Assembly (NCBI RefSeq): GCF_030819275.1
Contig: NZ_JAUTBL010000001.1
Span: forward strand, 856,001-920,000
DNA: 64,000 nucleotides
Origin: Agrobacterium larrymoorei
Lineage (GTDB): Bacteria; Pseudomonadota; Alphaproteobacteria; Rhizobiales; Rhizobiaceae
Reading direction: 5' to 3'
Part shown: positions 16,604-25,842 of the stretch, piece after piece
Position numbering within the stretch: position 1 is the first letter of the stretch
Layout: every line of letters starts with the position of its first letter
Program-made: the position numbers and the translations under genes
Notes under the pieces: generated by a model
Database searches by the model: none
Told to the model about the DNA's origin: nothing
What the model saw: the letters and a program-made list of their open reading frames with translations, nothing else

Positions 16604-18307
16604 ATGTTAAGGGTCAATGGGCTTTTCGAACCACAAGAGCTCAAGCATTGCATTCGCGATCTTGTCGCCCTTTCGACTCTGCCGACAAGCTGGAAAGACT
16701 ACAACTCGCAGCAAATTGCTGAGAGTGTGGCCGCCGAATTGATTTCCATGCTCAATGCCGACATCATCTATGTGTCCTCACCGGGGCTGGGCGATGACGC
16801 CCCCGTGGAAGTGATACGAACGAGCTTCGTAAGCTCTGCCGAAGCGATCGATCGCATCAAAACCATCGTTCGTGGTGCCTGGCTGGACAAGCGCAAGCAG
16901 GCATTCGGGATCGGCAATACCTTTGGGAATGGCGAATTGCATTTCGCCAGCGCTCCGATAGGCTTTGGCGAAAATGCGGGGATTGTTGCAGGCTCCCTCC
17001 ATCCTCATTTTCCAAGCGATGCCCATCGGCTGCTTCTCGAAATTGCCGCAAGCCATGCGACACTGGCTATTGAGCGCGGATATGCGGATGCCCAGCAACT
17101 GCGTATGGCGAGCCTTGTCGAGCGATCTTCCGAACTCGTTGGCTTTGTCCGGTTAGAAGGCAGTGTTGACTATCTGAACAAGGCTGGCTGCGAACTGCTG
17201 GGGCTCTCTGGCCCCCAGGAAGCACGGCATCTCAACATCATCGATTTCATAACTCCAGATGAGCGAAGCCGGGCGCGCCGCAAGTTGCTGCCACAGGTTA
17301 TGGAGACTGGTCGCTGGCTTGGAGAGCTCAATTTCCGACACTTCAAAACAGGAGAAGACATCCCTTTTTTGGTAGATTGGTTCCGCATCGACGATTTGCT
17401 TACGGGCCGTTCTACAAATATGGCGACAGTCAGCCGCGATCTGAGAGGGCAAAAAAAAGTAGATAAGAACCTTCAACGCCTGAACGTGTTACTTGAGCAG
17501 CGGGTGTCCGAACGTAACTCGGAGTTGGCAGAAGCGCTTAAACGGCTAACCTTTGAAGCCGCTGAACACGCGCTTGCAGATGTCCGCGCTCAGGAACTGC
17601 AGCTAGAGCTCCTTCATGCGTCCCGCCTCAGTGCAGTAGGGCAAATAGCTGGCGCATTGGCGCATGAATTGAAACAACCGCTGACCGCGTTGACAAACTT
17701 GGTCAACGCTGGGCGCCACATGATCTCAAAAAACACACATACGGTGGAGTCGGTGCAAGAAGTGCTCCATGAGGCTTCAGCCCAGGCACTCCGCGCCGGT
17801 GAGATCGTCCGCCGCCTCAGAGAGTTCGTTAAGCGTGGCGAGACGGAAATGCGGATAGAAAAACTCCCTGACTTGATCCGCGAAGCCAGCGCCCTCGCTT
17901 CCATGGGAAGCGGAACACACGGCGTACGCACCAAGCTGAAATTTGACCCGCGCGCCGATGCGGTATTGGGGAACCGAGTTCAACTCCAACAGGTCATGCT
18001 CAACTTGATACGCAATGCGCATGAGGCAATGGTGGAGAGTGAGCGACGCGAGTTGGTGGTCTCGACATCACGGCTCGACGAGGAAACGATTGAGATCTCG
18101 GTGGCAGATTGCGGACCCGGTGTTCCGGATGAGATTGCCGAGCATCTTTTCGAACCCTTCCACACAACGAAACCGGACGGGATGGGCTTGGGGTTGTCGA
18201 TCTGCCGCATAATCGTCGAAGCTCACGGCGGCACGCTGCAATATGAGCCTAACCTCGGAGGCGGAGCGATCTTTCGTATAAACTTCACTTTCCCACGGGA
18301 GCAATGA
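16604..18307 (+). CDS. Sensor histidine kinase, GAF-PAS-HisKA-HATPase (FixL-like)
   Basis: A 567-residue cytoplasmic kinase with no membrane segment. A GAF-like sensor spans about residues 15-155 and a PAS domain about 165-290 (SSELVGFVRLEGSVDYLNKAGCELLGL). A coiled coil (LEQRVSERNSELAEALKRLTFEAAEHALADVRAQELQ) precedes the HisKA box with His354 (GALAHELKQPL). The ATPase domain has N (NLIRNAHEAM), G1 (DCGPGVPDE) and G2 (GMGLGLSI) boxes. The layout from PAS through the ATPase core matches FixL/DctB-type kinases. The PAS does not show the heme-binding pattern of true FixL that I can recognise. The FixJ-like gene begins one base after its stop. The start at 16604 is chosen over 16553 because the extra upstream residues are unlike the family and AGGCG precedes the ATG. 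Confidence 0.93.
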   Translation: MLRVNGLFEPQELKHCIRDLVALSTLPTSWKDYNSQQIAESVAAELISMLNADIIYVSSPGLGDDAPVEVIRTSFVSSAEAIDRIKTIVRGAWLDKRKQAFGIGNTFGNGELHFASAPIGFGENAGIVAGSLHPHFPSDAHRLLLEIAASHATLAIERGYADAQQLRMASLVERSSELVGFVRLEGSVDYLNKAGCELLGLSGPQEARHLNIIDFITPDERSRARRKLLPQVMETGRWLGELNFRHFKTGEDIPFLVDWFRIDDLLTGRSTNMATVSRDLRGQKKVDKNLQRLNVLLEQRVSERNSELAEALKRLTFEAAEHALADVRAQELQLELLHASRLSAVGQIAGALAHELKQPLTALTNLVNAGRHMISKNTHTVESVQEVLHEASAQALRAGEIVRRLREFVKRGETEMRIEKLPDLIREASALASMGSGTHGVRTKLKFDPRADAVLGNRVQLQQVMLNLIRNAHEAMVESERRELVVSTSRLDEETIEISVADCGPGVPDEIAEHLFEPFHTTKPDGMGLGLSICRIIVEAHGGTLQYEPNLGGGAIFRINFTFPREQ

Positions 18308-18308
18308 A

Positions 18309-18932
18309 ATGGAGGTAGGTACGTCTCCTTTCGTTTATGTTGTTGATGACGACCCAGCGGTACGTCGTTCGCTGGAGCGCCTGCTGGACGCAGTTGGTTT
18401 CCGGGTGACTTCCTACGCGACGCCCAAGGCATTTCTCGGTGTGGCGGAAGATTTGGCTTTAGGCTGCGTTCTGCTGGATCTTCGCATGCCTGAGATGGAT
18501 GGCTTCGAGGTTCAGGCTCGCCTGCTGTTGATCAACCCTGGTTTGCCGGTCATCGTAATAACGGCTGAAGGTGATGTCCAAAGTGCTGTCCGTGCGATGA
18601 AGGCAGGAGCAGTAGACTTCATCGAGAAGCCATGTTCTGACGAGACTCTCATTTCGGCTATTGAATCCGCGTTGCGTGGCATCGGCATGAAGGGTCGGAC
18701 AGAAGATATCGCTGCCGCGGCTGTGCTAATAGGGACGCTCAGTCCACGGGAGCGGGAAGTTCTGGAAGCACTGGTCGCCGGGCAGCCAAACAAGGTCATC
18801 GCCTTCAGGCTCGGCATCAGTGTGCGCACCGTCGAGGTTCACCGCTCACGCATGATGGAACGTTTGGGCGTGCGTCAACTGGGCCAAGCGGTCAAACTTT
18901 CAGTTCTCGCAAGCCTGGCAGAGGGTGGGTGA
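18309..18932 (+). CDS. FixJ-type response regulator
   Basis: A 207-residue response regulator. The receiver has the acidic pair (VVDDD, residues 12-15), phospho-acceptor Asp57 (LLDLRMPEMDG) and the conserved Lys in FIEKP. The C-terminal LuxR/FixJ helix-turn-helix reads LSPREREVLEALVAGQPNKVIAFRLGISVRTVEVHRSRMMERL. It is the partner of the kinase immediately upstream. The pair sits at the left side of the stress gene island and may control it in response to oxygen or redox state; that link is inferred from position only. Confidence 0.95.
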   Translation: MEVGTSPFVYVVDDDPAVRRSLERLLDAVGFRVTSYATPKAFLGVAEDLALGCVLLDLRMPEMDGFEVQARLLLINPGLPVIVITAEGDVQSAVRAMKAGAVDFIEKPCSDETLISAIESALRGIGMKGRTEDIAAAAVLIGTLSPREREVLEALVAGQPNKVIAFRLGISVRTVEVHRSRMMERLGVRQLGQAVKLSVLASLAEGG

Positions 18933-19098
18933 ATGGCACCTGCGGCACCGGTAGAGGCTAGCCCGCGGGCCGCTACACTTATCATGCTGCACGCCGAAAC
19001 AGCCGCGACACCTGGATCACCCCATCACTTCGGCAACAGGCACTTCGGCAACACGCCGCGAGTTCCGGGATCTGCGGCACGATTCGTACAGAGTCGAC

Positions 19099-19641
19099 TC
19101 AAACGGCGGACGGCGAAGCATCCATCGCTTCCTGTATTGACATACCAAGCTCGCGTGCGCTGAATCCGCCTTGGTGTCGCAAGCCGTTCACAAAGAATGT
19201 CGGCGTTCCGTTGACACCGCTGCGGACACCCCCAATGAAGTCAGCCTGAATTTTGTCGGCATGCAGCGACCGAGCGATCGACTCACGAAGTGCGATCTGC
19301 GACAGCTTCAATGTTCCGGCAATGGCAAAAAGAAGTTGCATGCTAAGCCGGTGCTGGTTCAAAAAAATCGCATCATGCATGTCCCAAAACACGCCTTGAT
19401 CGCCGGCATACTCCGTCGCCTCGGCTGATGACGCTGCGAAAGGATGAACCTCGACCAATGGGAAATGCCGAAAGACGACACACAGCTTCTGACCATACAG
19501 GCTCTCTAAGGATCGGACGACAGGATTTGCGAGAGCGCAGAAGGGACACTGGTAGTCGCCATACTCCACGAGCGTGACGCTCGCGCTTTCACCACCACGC
19601 TTGTGATCGCGCGCATTAACGGGAACTTTGAGCGTCGACAT
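19099..19641 (-). CDS. DsbA-like thioredoxin-fold oxidoreductase (cytoplasmic type)
   Basis: A 180-residue thioredoxin-fold protein of the DSBA/NhaA-associated type with active site CPFC (Cys32, Cys35) and the cis-Pro loop NGTPTFFVNG. It has no signal peptide, so it probably acts in the cytoplasm. The ATG at 19641 has GGAG upstream, and the same frame stays open far upstream only because of a frameshift in the overlapping peroxiredoxin gene. The two genes overlap by 26 bases, suggesting coupled translation. Thioredoxin-like genes occur in several stress-tolerance islands. Confidence 0.9.
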   Translation of the reverse strand: MSTLKVPVNARDHKRGGESASVTLVEYGDYQCPFCALANPVVRSLESLYGQKLCVVFRHFPLVEVHPFAASSAEATEYAGDQGVFWDMHDAIFLNQHRLSMQLLFAIAGTLKLSQIALRESIARSLHADKIQADFIGGVRSGVNGTPTFFVNGLRHQGGFSARELGMSIQEAMDASPSAV

Positions 19642-20118
19642 TTTTTTGCTCCAGGTTTGGCATCTGATCGAGCGCGTCAAGAATGACATCCGCTCCGGGA
19701 TTGACCGCGACCGGCGACAAATAGCTCCACGCGATCGTGCCGTTCTCGTCAACGATAAAAAGGGCTCGAGCGCATTCGCCGACGTCATCGCGATAGACGC
19801 CATAGGCCTGAGCCACCTGCGCCTTGGGGTGAAAGTCCGACAGCAACGGGAAATGGAGGTCCGATCCCGAGCGAAGGCCTGGTGACACCAGGCGCTATCG
19901 ACAGATATGCCCAGTAGGGACGCGCCCTTCTTTCGAAATTCGGAAAGCACGTGATTGTAGAGGGTCATCTGGTCCCCGCAAACTGGGCTCCAGTCTGCGG
20001 GATAGAAGGCCAGGATCACGCGCCGGCCCGTAAACTCGGACAGCGAGAGGGTTTGATCCGGCGTTACGCGTAAGGCAAAAGCGGGCGCCTTTGTTCCTCG
20101 TGAAAGAATCCCCGACAT
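19616..20118 (-). pseudogene. AhpC/TSA-type peroxiredoxin interrupted by a frameshift
   Basis: The first part (20118 to about 19865) reads MSGILSRGTKAPAF, then FYPADWSPVCGDQ with peroxidatic Cys47, then GISVDSAWCHQAFARDR. The frame then breaks. The continuation LHFPLLSDFHPKAQVAQAYGVYRDDVGECARALFIVDENGTIAWSY runs in another frame to a stop at 19616. Adding one base near 19857-19866 would restore a normal peroxiredoxin of about 167 residues. This could be a true mutation or a sequencing error. The enzyme would reduce peroxides, probably with the downstream thioredoxin-like protein as partner. Confidence 0.85.
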
Positions 20119-20130
20119 ATGTTGCTCCTG

Positions 20131-20748
20131 TCACTCTGTTATTCCCGTGGTGGAATGAGCGAGATCGCCTTGCAGGCCGACACTTTGAGATCTCAGCTTG
20201 TAGGCCAGAGCCAGCAGTGTCGCCCCTAGAACAACGGCGTGTGCGCCGGTCCAGAAAGTCAGCACGAGGGCCCCGACAAAAGGCCAGAAGATCAGCAGAA
20301 CTCCGAAGACGACGCTCGCGATGCCGCCAACCACCAGCCAGACGCGACCGTGATCGATCCTGAGCCGGTAAGCCGAGATCAGCATGAAGGTGCCAGATAC
20401 CATCGCCCGTGAGGCGAGTAGAATGACGAACGCCAAGATTGTAATACCGGGCCACAAGATCGCGACCGCACTGGCGGCGACACCAAGGATGCCGCTGAGC
20501 AGCAGCCAGATCCAGCGCTCTCCTCTTCGCGCACCGCGTATCGATGCAACGATCCCGAAGATCCCGTCGATGAAACTGAACACGGCGAAAACCATCACAA
20601 ATGAGAGCATCGTGATAAACGGCATCGCGAAAACGGCGATGCCGAACAGGATCGCGACAACGCCCTGCAACGCGACTGCCCACCAGTTTCTCGCGAGCAT
20701 GTCATTCATCGACTCAAATTTGCGGCTATCGGGCGATGCGATAATCAT
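20131..20748 (-). CDS. HdeD-family acid-resistance membrane protein (DUF308)
   Basis: A 205-residue membrane protein with about six hydrophobic helices, including WWAVALQGVVAILFGIAVF, WIWLLLSGILGVAASAVAILWP and VWLVVGGIASVVFGVLLIFWP. The repeated 'G(I/V)...FG..L...P' pattern is typical of the HdeD/DUF308 family, linked to acid and membrane stress. The ATG at 20748 has GGAGAA upstream; the open frame reaches 20820. The peroxiredoxin relic follows 12 bases after the stop, so they form one transcription unit. HdeD is a recurrent member of stress-tolerance islands. Confidence 0.9.
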   Translation of the reverse strand: MIIASPDSRKFESMNDMLARNWWAVALQGVVAILFGIAVFAMPFITMLSFVMVFAVFSFIDGIFGIVASIRGARRGERWIWLLLSGILGVAASAVAILWPGITILAFVILLASRAMVSGTFMLISAYRLRIDHGRVWLVVGGIASVVFGVLLIFWPFVGALVLTFWTGAHAVVLGATLLALAYKLRSQSVGLQGDLAHSTTGITE

Positions 20749-21367
20749 AGTGTTCTCCGTTCGCGTCCGGGATTTAAGTAACCAGTTGGCGCTGGCAGCG
20801 CGTGCTGGCATGCACGACATGTCATAAAGGATAGGGTAGTTGTGCCGGGCGAGCCGTGATGATCGTCAGTTTTTAGTTCACCGATAGCGTTGTGTTGATC
20901 GACGGAGGAGGAAGCCGAGATGCCACACCTGGGAATCTCCGCAGTGATAAGCCACCTGCGCCTCGCCCGTGGCCGCTGGTCGTTCTGTAAAGGGCTGGAA
21001 AGCTGAGCTTGATCGCTGTCCGCATTGGCAGGCGTATCGCCACTTCCAGACGGAAAGTTGAGCTCATGCCCCAAAGAACTCAGCCGCGCATGACTTGGTG
21101 CCAGCAAGGCAGCTTGAGTGGAGCGACATCCATCTTCTTGCTTTTCTGGCGGACCACAAGGACGTTCCGACGCGTGCGCACTCGACGCATCCGCGACCTT
21201 TCCGGCGGGATGGGCGTTGCGACCGTGATCGCCGCAAAACATTCAAAGCGGCAAACGTGACAGAACCATCCTGCGCGAAAACAAGGTTATGTCTCCGGTT
21301 CGGCTCCACCATCGGCAAGGCGCGGTTGAGAGACGCCTCGATCTTTCAGGTTGTTTCGGCACCTCGG
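20749..21367. other. Intergenic region between KefB-like and hdeD genes
   Basis: About 620 bases without a recognisable gene. Short overlapping open frames on both strands carry no domain signature. It presumably holds the hdeD promoter. It could also contain remnants of lost stress-island genes. Confidence 0.35.
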
Positions 21368-23080
21368 TCAACGGGCGCTTATGCCGTCTTCCCTCGTCTG
21401 TCCCTGCACCAGCTCCACCCTAACTGTGTCGACGACGCGGGTCGCGTCATCCCTCGTTTTGCCGCACAGCAACAAAGCCCGGTCGGCAAGAGCAAGACCA
21501 GCGGCTAGATTTTCCGGAAACACCGCAGTCGCGTTGAGTTTGGCAAAGTCCGCTATGTCGAGGTCATCAGCCGTTGATACGAGCGACGCTGGTGCCCGTT
21601 CAAGAGCCTTCACTTGATGCAGGATGCGTTTCACCGTGCCTTGATGATCGAACGTAATGACAACCAGAACGGCTTGATCCAGCCCTGCCGCCTCAAGAAT
21701 GCGTCGATGTCCTGCGTCGCCGAATACGACCTTTTGAGATTTCCGCTGGGCAGTCCGAAACCGCGGCAGATCCATCTCAATCGCCACGTAAGGGACCTCC
21801 GCCGATTCCAGGACCGTTGCGACGAGGCGACCAACACGACCACAACCACACAAGATGACGTGATCCCGGAGGCCAAAGCTATGGGCGCGGATCAAAGCTT
21901 CCGTCGCGGCGATGCGACGATCTCGACGACCGAATGGCCAACCGGCCCAGTGGTTGCGCTGGATGATGAGCGGGGCCACACCCATCGTGAGGGCAAGAGC
22001 AATCAGTATCGGCTGCCCCAGTTCCGGCGATATAACGCCGGACTGAAGCGCAAGCGACATAAGCAGTAACCCAAACTCGCCGCCATGCGCGAGAATCACG
22101 GCGGTCCTTGCCGCTGCCTCGCGGGGCGCCCCGGCGATCAGTCCTGTCACAAAGGTCAGCAGCACCTTTACGGGAACAAAAACCAGCACCCAAAGGATGA
22201 TCGCGAAGGGAAATCTCGGTATTGCCGACAGGTCGATACCCATGCCCACGGTGATAAAGAACAGCCCGACCAAAACGTCACGAAACGGCCGGATGTCCTC
22301 CTCGACGCGATGGCGAAATTCGCTCTCACCGATGACGATGCCCGCGACAAACGCTCCGATCGCAGGAGCAAGACCTGCAAGGTGAACGAGATAGGCGGTG
22401 CCTATCGCGCTCATCAGCACCCACAAAAGGAAGAGGTCGGCGGAACGGGACCTGAGAACCCACGAGAACCCGAAGCGGATCAAAGGCCGCGCGATGACGG
22501 CTGCCGCGAGCAGCGCACCGGTTGCAACTGAAATTTGCTTGAGAAATGCCATGGGCTCCAGGGTTTCACCTTGCGACAAAGCGTCCGCCAGGATGAGAAA
22601 GGGGAGTGTTGCCAGGTCTTGGAACAGCAATATTCCAAGCGCCAGCCGTCCATGCCGACTGGTCATTTCGCCCTGCTCAGCGAGTTGCTTAAGGGCGATG
22701 GCTGTCGACGACATCGCGATGGCGCCGCCTATGATAATTGCCGGCTGTAACGCTACGCCGCTCAGGAACAGCCCGGTGGCCACGAGAGCGATCGTCATGC
22801 CAACCTGCAGGCTGCCAGCACCAAGCACATCCCACCGCGCGCGAATAACGGTGGGAACAGAGAATTCGAGGCCGACCATGAACATGAGAAAGATCAGGCC
22901 AAGTTCCGCTAGAAACCGTGTATCCTCCGCCGAACCGAAAACGCCGAGGCCATGCGGCCCGAGCGCCACACCGACAAGAAGATAGCCTGTGGCGGCTGGC
23001 ATCCGAAGGAGGCTTAGAAGACCAACCGCAAATCCCGATGCAACGATGAGGATAAGTGTCCGGGCTAGCAAATCGTGCAT
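21368..23080 (-). CDS. CPA2-family K+/H+ antiporter with TrkA-N domain (KefB/KefC/YbaL-like)
   Basis: A 570-residue membrane protein. The N-terminal ~380 residues form a Na+/H+ exchanger domain with about 12 helices (PAATGYLLVGVALGPHGLG, GGAIAMSSTAIALKQL, GILLFQDLATLPFL). A C-terminal RCK/TrkA-N domain follows with the dinucleotide-binding motif VILCGCGRVGRLVA and acidic residue in VAIEMD. It would exchange K+ for H+ during electrophilic or pH stress. The ATG at 23080 is preferred over 23113 because GAGG lies upstream. A kefB-like gene is a common component of transmissible heat/stress-tolerance loci, as are the neighbouring hsp20 and hdeD genes. Confidence 0.93.
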   Translation of the reverse strand: MHDLLARTLILIVASGFAVGLLSLLRMPAATGYLLVGVALGPHGLGVFGSAEDTRFLAELGLIFLMFMVGLEFSVPTVIRARWDVLGAGSLQVGMTIALVATGLFLSGVALQPAIIIGGAIAMSSTAIALKQLAEQGEMTSRHGRLALGILLFQDLATLPFLILADALSQGETLEPMAFLKQISVATGALLAAAVIARPLIRFGFSWVLRSRSADLFLLWVLMSAIGTAYLVHLAGLAPAIGAFVAGIVIGESEFRHRVEEDIRPFRDVLVGLFFITVGMGIDLSAIPRFPFAIILWVLVFVPVKVLLTFVTGLIAGAPREAAARTAVILAHGGEFGLLLMSLALQSGVISPELGQPILIALALTMGVAPLIIQRNHWAGWPFGRRDRRIAATEALIRAHSFGLRDHVILCGCGRVGRLVATVLESAEVPYVAIEMDLPRFRTAQRKSQKVVFGDAGHRRILEAAGLDQAVLVVITFDHQGTVKRILHQVKALERAPASLVSTADDLDIADFAKLNATAVFPENLAAGLALADRALLLCGKTRDDATRVVDTVRVELVQGQTREDGISAR

Positions 23081-23436
23081 TTCGGCCTCGGGTCTCTGCG
23101 GCGGATACGACATGGCAACTGGACGTCCGGACCAGATTCCTTCTTGGCACGCTGACGCCGTTCGGACAGGTCAGCGCAAGAACCATTCTCCCGGCAACTG
23201 GCCATTTCAGGGAAATCTGTTCTTGCAGGTCTTCGAGGCAGGCCAAGATGTGGGGCGTTGCGCGAACGAAGATCACTCAGGAGACATGAGTTGATTCCAG
23301 CCAGGCCAACCCGGTCCAGATCCATCTCCTCTTGCCGATCAGTTCCCGGACTTTCCTGAGGGATCAAGCGACCAACTCCTCTCGAAGGATCACAGCCGGG
23401 CCAAGCAATAGCCCGGCTGATATCAACGGTGATTGA
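23081..23436. other. Intergenic region with terminator-like hairpin downstream of BON gene
   Basis: No gene is supported. An 8-base-pair inverted repeat AGCCGGGC (23393-23400 with flank) and GCCCGGCT (23411-23418) could terminate the BON-gene transcript on the minus strand, although the following T-run is weak. The rest presumably contains the promoter of the antiporter gene. Confidence 0.45.
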
Positions 23437-24090
23437 TCACGGCGAGATGGTAATTCGGTTGTCCACCTTGGTGACGCCAGGCGCACGCCAAGCTGCGCGC
23501 TCGGCTTCCTGCCGTTCCGCCCACGAACGAACGGTACCTGTGAGGGTCACCTCCCCGCCGCTGGCGGTTACGGTCACCCGGTTCGCATCGACCTCAACCA
23601 TTCGTTTCAGAGCATCCTCGATCTTCGATTTGATCTCTGTTGGAGTGGCGCGCGGCTTCAGCGTGACTAGGTTGGAGATACCCCGCACACCCTTGACCTT
23701 TCGCACAGCGACTTCGGCCCGATTGCGTTGATATTCCCACTCGACATTGCCTTCGAGGGTCACCCAGCCGTTTTTGACGACGACTTTGATGTTTTCGTGC
23801 GAGTAGGGCAGTTCATACTTGAGCGCTTCGACGGCGGAGCGCGCAATTTCGGGATCGGGTCTTTCGTGGATCGAAGGCAACCTGACTTCGATATCGTTGG
23901 CGACGCCGAGAACGCCCCGGACCCTTTTCGCCGCTTTCTCCGCCTCATACTTCTGGGTGAAGCTGCGCACAAAGCCGCTCAGCGTGACCACCCCGTTTTT
24001 CACTGCAACCCCGACATCTGAAGCATCAATGTCCGGATCCCATTTGAGTTCGCTTTCCACGTCTCGCTTGATGTCACTGTCTGTTGTCAT
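23437..24090 (-). CDS. Triple BON-domain (OsmY-like) protein
   Basis: A 217-residue protein made of three BON domains of about 65-70 residues each. Each has the signature of a short helix followed by 'V..G.VTL.G.V.....+..A...A..V.GV..V.N'. They are seen at about residues 5-70 ([13 protein letters not shown]), 78-145 ([13 protein letters not shown]) and 150-217 ([17 protein letters not shown]). BON domains bind phospholipid membranes and are induced by osmotic and envelope stress. No signal peptide is visible, unlike E. coli OsmY, so this form may stay in the cytoplasm. It sits between the antiporter and the small heat-shock genes. Confidence 0.93.
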   Translation of the reverse strand: MTTDSDIKRDVESELKWDPDIDASDVGVAVKNGVVTLSGFVRSFTQKYEAEKAAKRVRGVLGVANDIEVRLPSIHERPDPEIARSAVEALKYELPYSHENIKVVVKNGWVTLEGNVEWEYQRNRAEVAVRKVKGVRGISNLVTLKPRATPTEIKSKIEDALKRMVEVDANRVTVTASGGEVTLTGTVRSWAERQEAERAAWRAPGVTKVDNRITISP

Positions 24091-24235
24091 GTCGCGATCC
24101 TCCGCTGTGAGTGATGAAGCTACACGTCGAAGGCTTCCTTCGTACGCAGCATCCAGAAGCTAGCTCGCCTATGGTGGTTCGGCCTTGACGGTCATCAGCT
24201 TTGCCGGGAATCCCGTTGAAGACATTCGCTCGCTC

Positions 24236-24274
24236 GTAAAACAAGAAAGCCCGCAACCGTGGGCGGTCGCGGGC
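24236..24274 (-). terminator. Rho-independent terminator of the hsp20 operon
   Basis: On the minus strand GCCCGC (24274-24269) and GCGGGC (24254-24249) form the outer stem, with an inner ACC/GGT pairing. The stem is followed by the T-rich tract CTTTCTTGTTTT (24248-24236). It lies about 30 bases after the stop of the last hsp20 gene. Confidence 0.8.
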
Positions 24275-24304
24275 AACGGGGGGCGTTTCATAGGGAGAGA
24301 TGAA

Positions 24305-24808
24305 TTAACCCGCCTGGACTGAAACGCGGCGGGCCTTAGCCTGGGGCTCTGTGGATTTTGGTATGGTGAGGGTTAGCACGCCGTTCCTGAATGTGGCCGT
24401 GGCCGCGTCAGCAATGATGCCGTCCGGAAGCGTTATCGTTCGCTCGACGGTGCCATACGCTCGCTCTTTGACGAGAACGCTATTTTCCTCAAGCTCATAC
24501 TCCGACTTCTTCTCGCCACGGATCGTCAACAGACCGTTGCTGATCGACACATCTATGTCGGCTTCGCTGATGCCCGGCAATTCTGCGGTGACTTTGACCT
24601 CTTTGCCGTTATCACCGACATCGACACGAACGTCGTCCAGATGAGACGTCCGATCGATAGCGGCGAACGGATAGGAAATGGCGCGCCAAAAATTGTCGAA
24701 AGCGCGCTCAACTTCCGTTTGCAGCCCCGACATCGGGTCTATCGGTGTAGAGCGGGTGGTAACGTCGCGGCCGGAGCCTCGCCAGGGAACGAGATCTGTG
24801 ATTTTCAT
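24305..24808 (-). CDS. Small heat-shock protein, Hsp20/alpha-crystallin family
   Basis: A 167-residue ATP-independent holdase. The alpha-crystallin domain covers about residues 55-160, with VRVDVGDNGKEVKVTAELPGISEADIDVSI and the conserved FRNGVLTLTIPKS near the end. The N-terminal region SGLQTEVERAFDNFWRAIS is typical of bacterial class A sHsps. It is the third gene of a three-hsp20 operon; the preceding stop is 14 bases upstream. It would hold unfolded proteins for refolding by DnaK and its partners encoded nearby. Confidence 0.95.
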   Translation of the reverse strand: MKITDLVPWRGSGRDVTTRSTPIDPMSGLQTEVERAFDNFWRAISYPFAAIDRTSHLDDVRVDVGDNGKEVKVTAELPGISEADIDVSISNGLLTIRGEKKSEYELEENSVLVKERAYGTVERTITLPDGIIADAATATFRNGVLTLTIPKSTEPQAKARRVSVQAG

Positions 24809-24821
24809 TGCATGTCCTCCA

Positions 24822-25205
24822 TCATCCCGCTTTGACGCTTATCTTGGCAGCGGGGGATGGCGCGGCTTTGGGCAGTGTCAGCCGAAGAATGCCGTCCTTG
24901 AAAACGGCCTCGATCTTCGCGGTGTCGATAGGCTCGGAGACTGTAAAGCTGCGCTCATAGCTCCCATCACGATACTCCGCATGCACCAGCGCATAGCCTT
25001 CAGGCGCAGTGGAAACCGATCGAGCGGAGATTCGCAGGACACGCTGGTCGAGCGTGACATCAAGACTCTCCGGATCCGCGCCCGGCATGTCGAGTATGAG
25101 ATGAACGCCAGACTTGTCTTCGATGATATCGGTTGGCGGGTTGAAGACAGGTCCGGCACGGGTGCCTTCTGCAGATGCTGTGCCGTTGGGTTGGTGATCG
25201 GTCAT
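24822..25205 (-). CDS. Small heat-shock protein, Hsp20 family (short)
   Basis: A 127-residue Hsp20 protein with a short N-terminal arm and an alpha-crystallin domain at about residues 20-120 (VFNPPTDIIEDKSGVHLILDMPGADPESLDVTL). It has the conserved FKDGILRLTLPKA near the C-terminus. It is the middle gene of the tandem set, separated by 12-13 bases from both neighbours. It differs strongly in sequence from the flanking two, so this is not a recent duplication and the three may form mixed oligomers. Confidence 0.95.
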   Translation of the reverse strand: MTDHQPNGTASAEGTRAGPVFNPPTDIIEDKSGVHLILDMPGADPESLDVTLDQRVLRISARSVSTAPEGYALVHAEYRDGSYERSFTVSEPIDTAKIEAVFKDGILRLTLPKAAPSPAAKISVKAG

Positions 25206-25217
25206 TGTGGTTTCTCC

Positions 25218-25658
25218 TCAGGACCGGCTGACGGTGATCTTGTGTGGCCTATCCGCATCTGGACGGGGTAGATCGAGCCGGAGCACGCCGTCCTTAAAAG
25301 TCGCGGTCGCCCGTTCGCCGTCGACCCGGAACGGCAATATCAGGTTCCGGGCAAAGGCACCGGTGACGCGCTCCTGGCGATGAATGACAGCATCCTCCGC
25401 TAAGGGTTCCATCGCTCGCCTGCCACTCAAGGTAACGGTGTTGTAATGGACCGCGACGTCGAGATCCTGCGGCGACACGCCGGGTATCTCGGCCGTGATC
25501 ACCGCTCCATTGGTTCCGGCCCAGACATTCATCAAGGGTAATTCGGGTCCATCCGCCAGCCGGAAATTGTCAAACAGACGACTCATGTTGCCTTGTGCAG
25601 AGCGCACCTGGCGGAGCGGGTCGAACCATCGCCCCGTGTTTTCGATGTTAGGCTGCAT
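25218..25658 (-). CDS. Small heat-shock protein, Hsp20 family (first of tandem set)
   Basis: A 146-residue Hsp20 protein. The alpha-crystallin domain runs from about residue 42 (MNVWAGTNGAVITAEIPGVSPQDLDVAV) to FKDGVLRLDLPRP. The ATG at 25658 has GGGAG seven bases upstream. It is the first gene of the hsp20 operon and is divergent from the cbpA-like gene across 184 bases. That shared interval probably carries heat-inducible promoters for both directions, though I could not identify them with certainty. Confidence 0.95.
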   Translation of the reverse strand: MQPNIENTGRWFDPLRQVRSAQGNMSRLFDNFRLADGPELPLMNVWAGTNGAVITAEIPGVSPQDLDVAVHYNTVTLSGRRAMEPLAEDAVIHRQERVTGAFARNLILPFRVDGERATATFKDGVLRLDLPRPDADRPHKITVSRS

Positions 25659-25842
25659 GCCGATCTCCCTTCTTGAATAGGAACAACGTCCAGGTCTTCA
25701 AAGGTGCATCCGCGATGCACAGGTCACATTGATGACCGTCAGTTTCAGGCCTTAAAATTCGTGTATTTCTTTTGGGGTTCTGGCAAAAATCTCCAGCGGC
25801 CTCCCCGACGAGGGGACGTTTACGAAGGGCGGGGCAGCGAAG

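Noticed and set aside
18933..19163. 76-codon open frame starting directly after the FixJ-like stop
   Set aside because: It runs into the 3' end of the DsbA-like gene, has no recognisable domain, and its composition looks like chance in GC-rich DNA.
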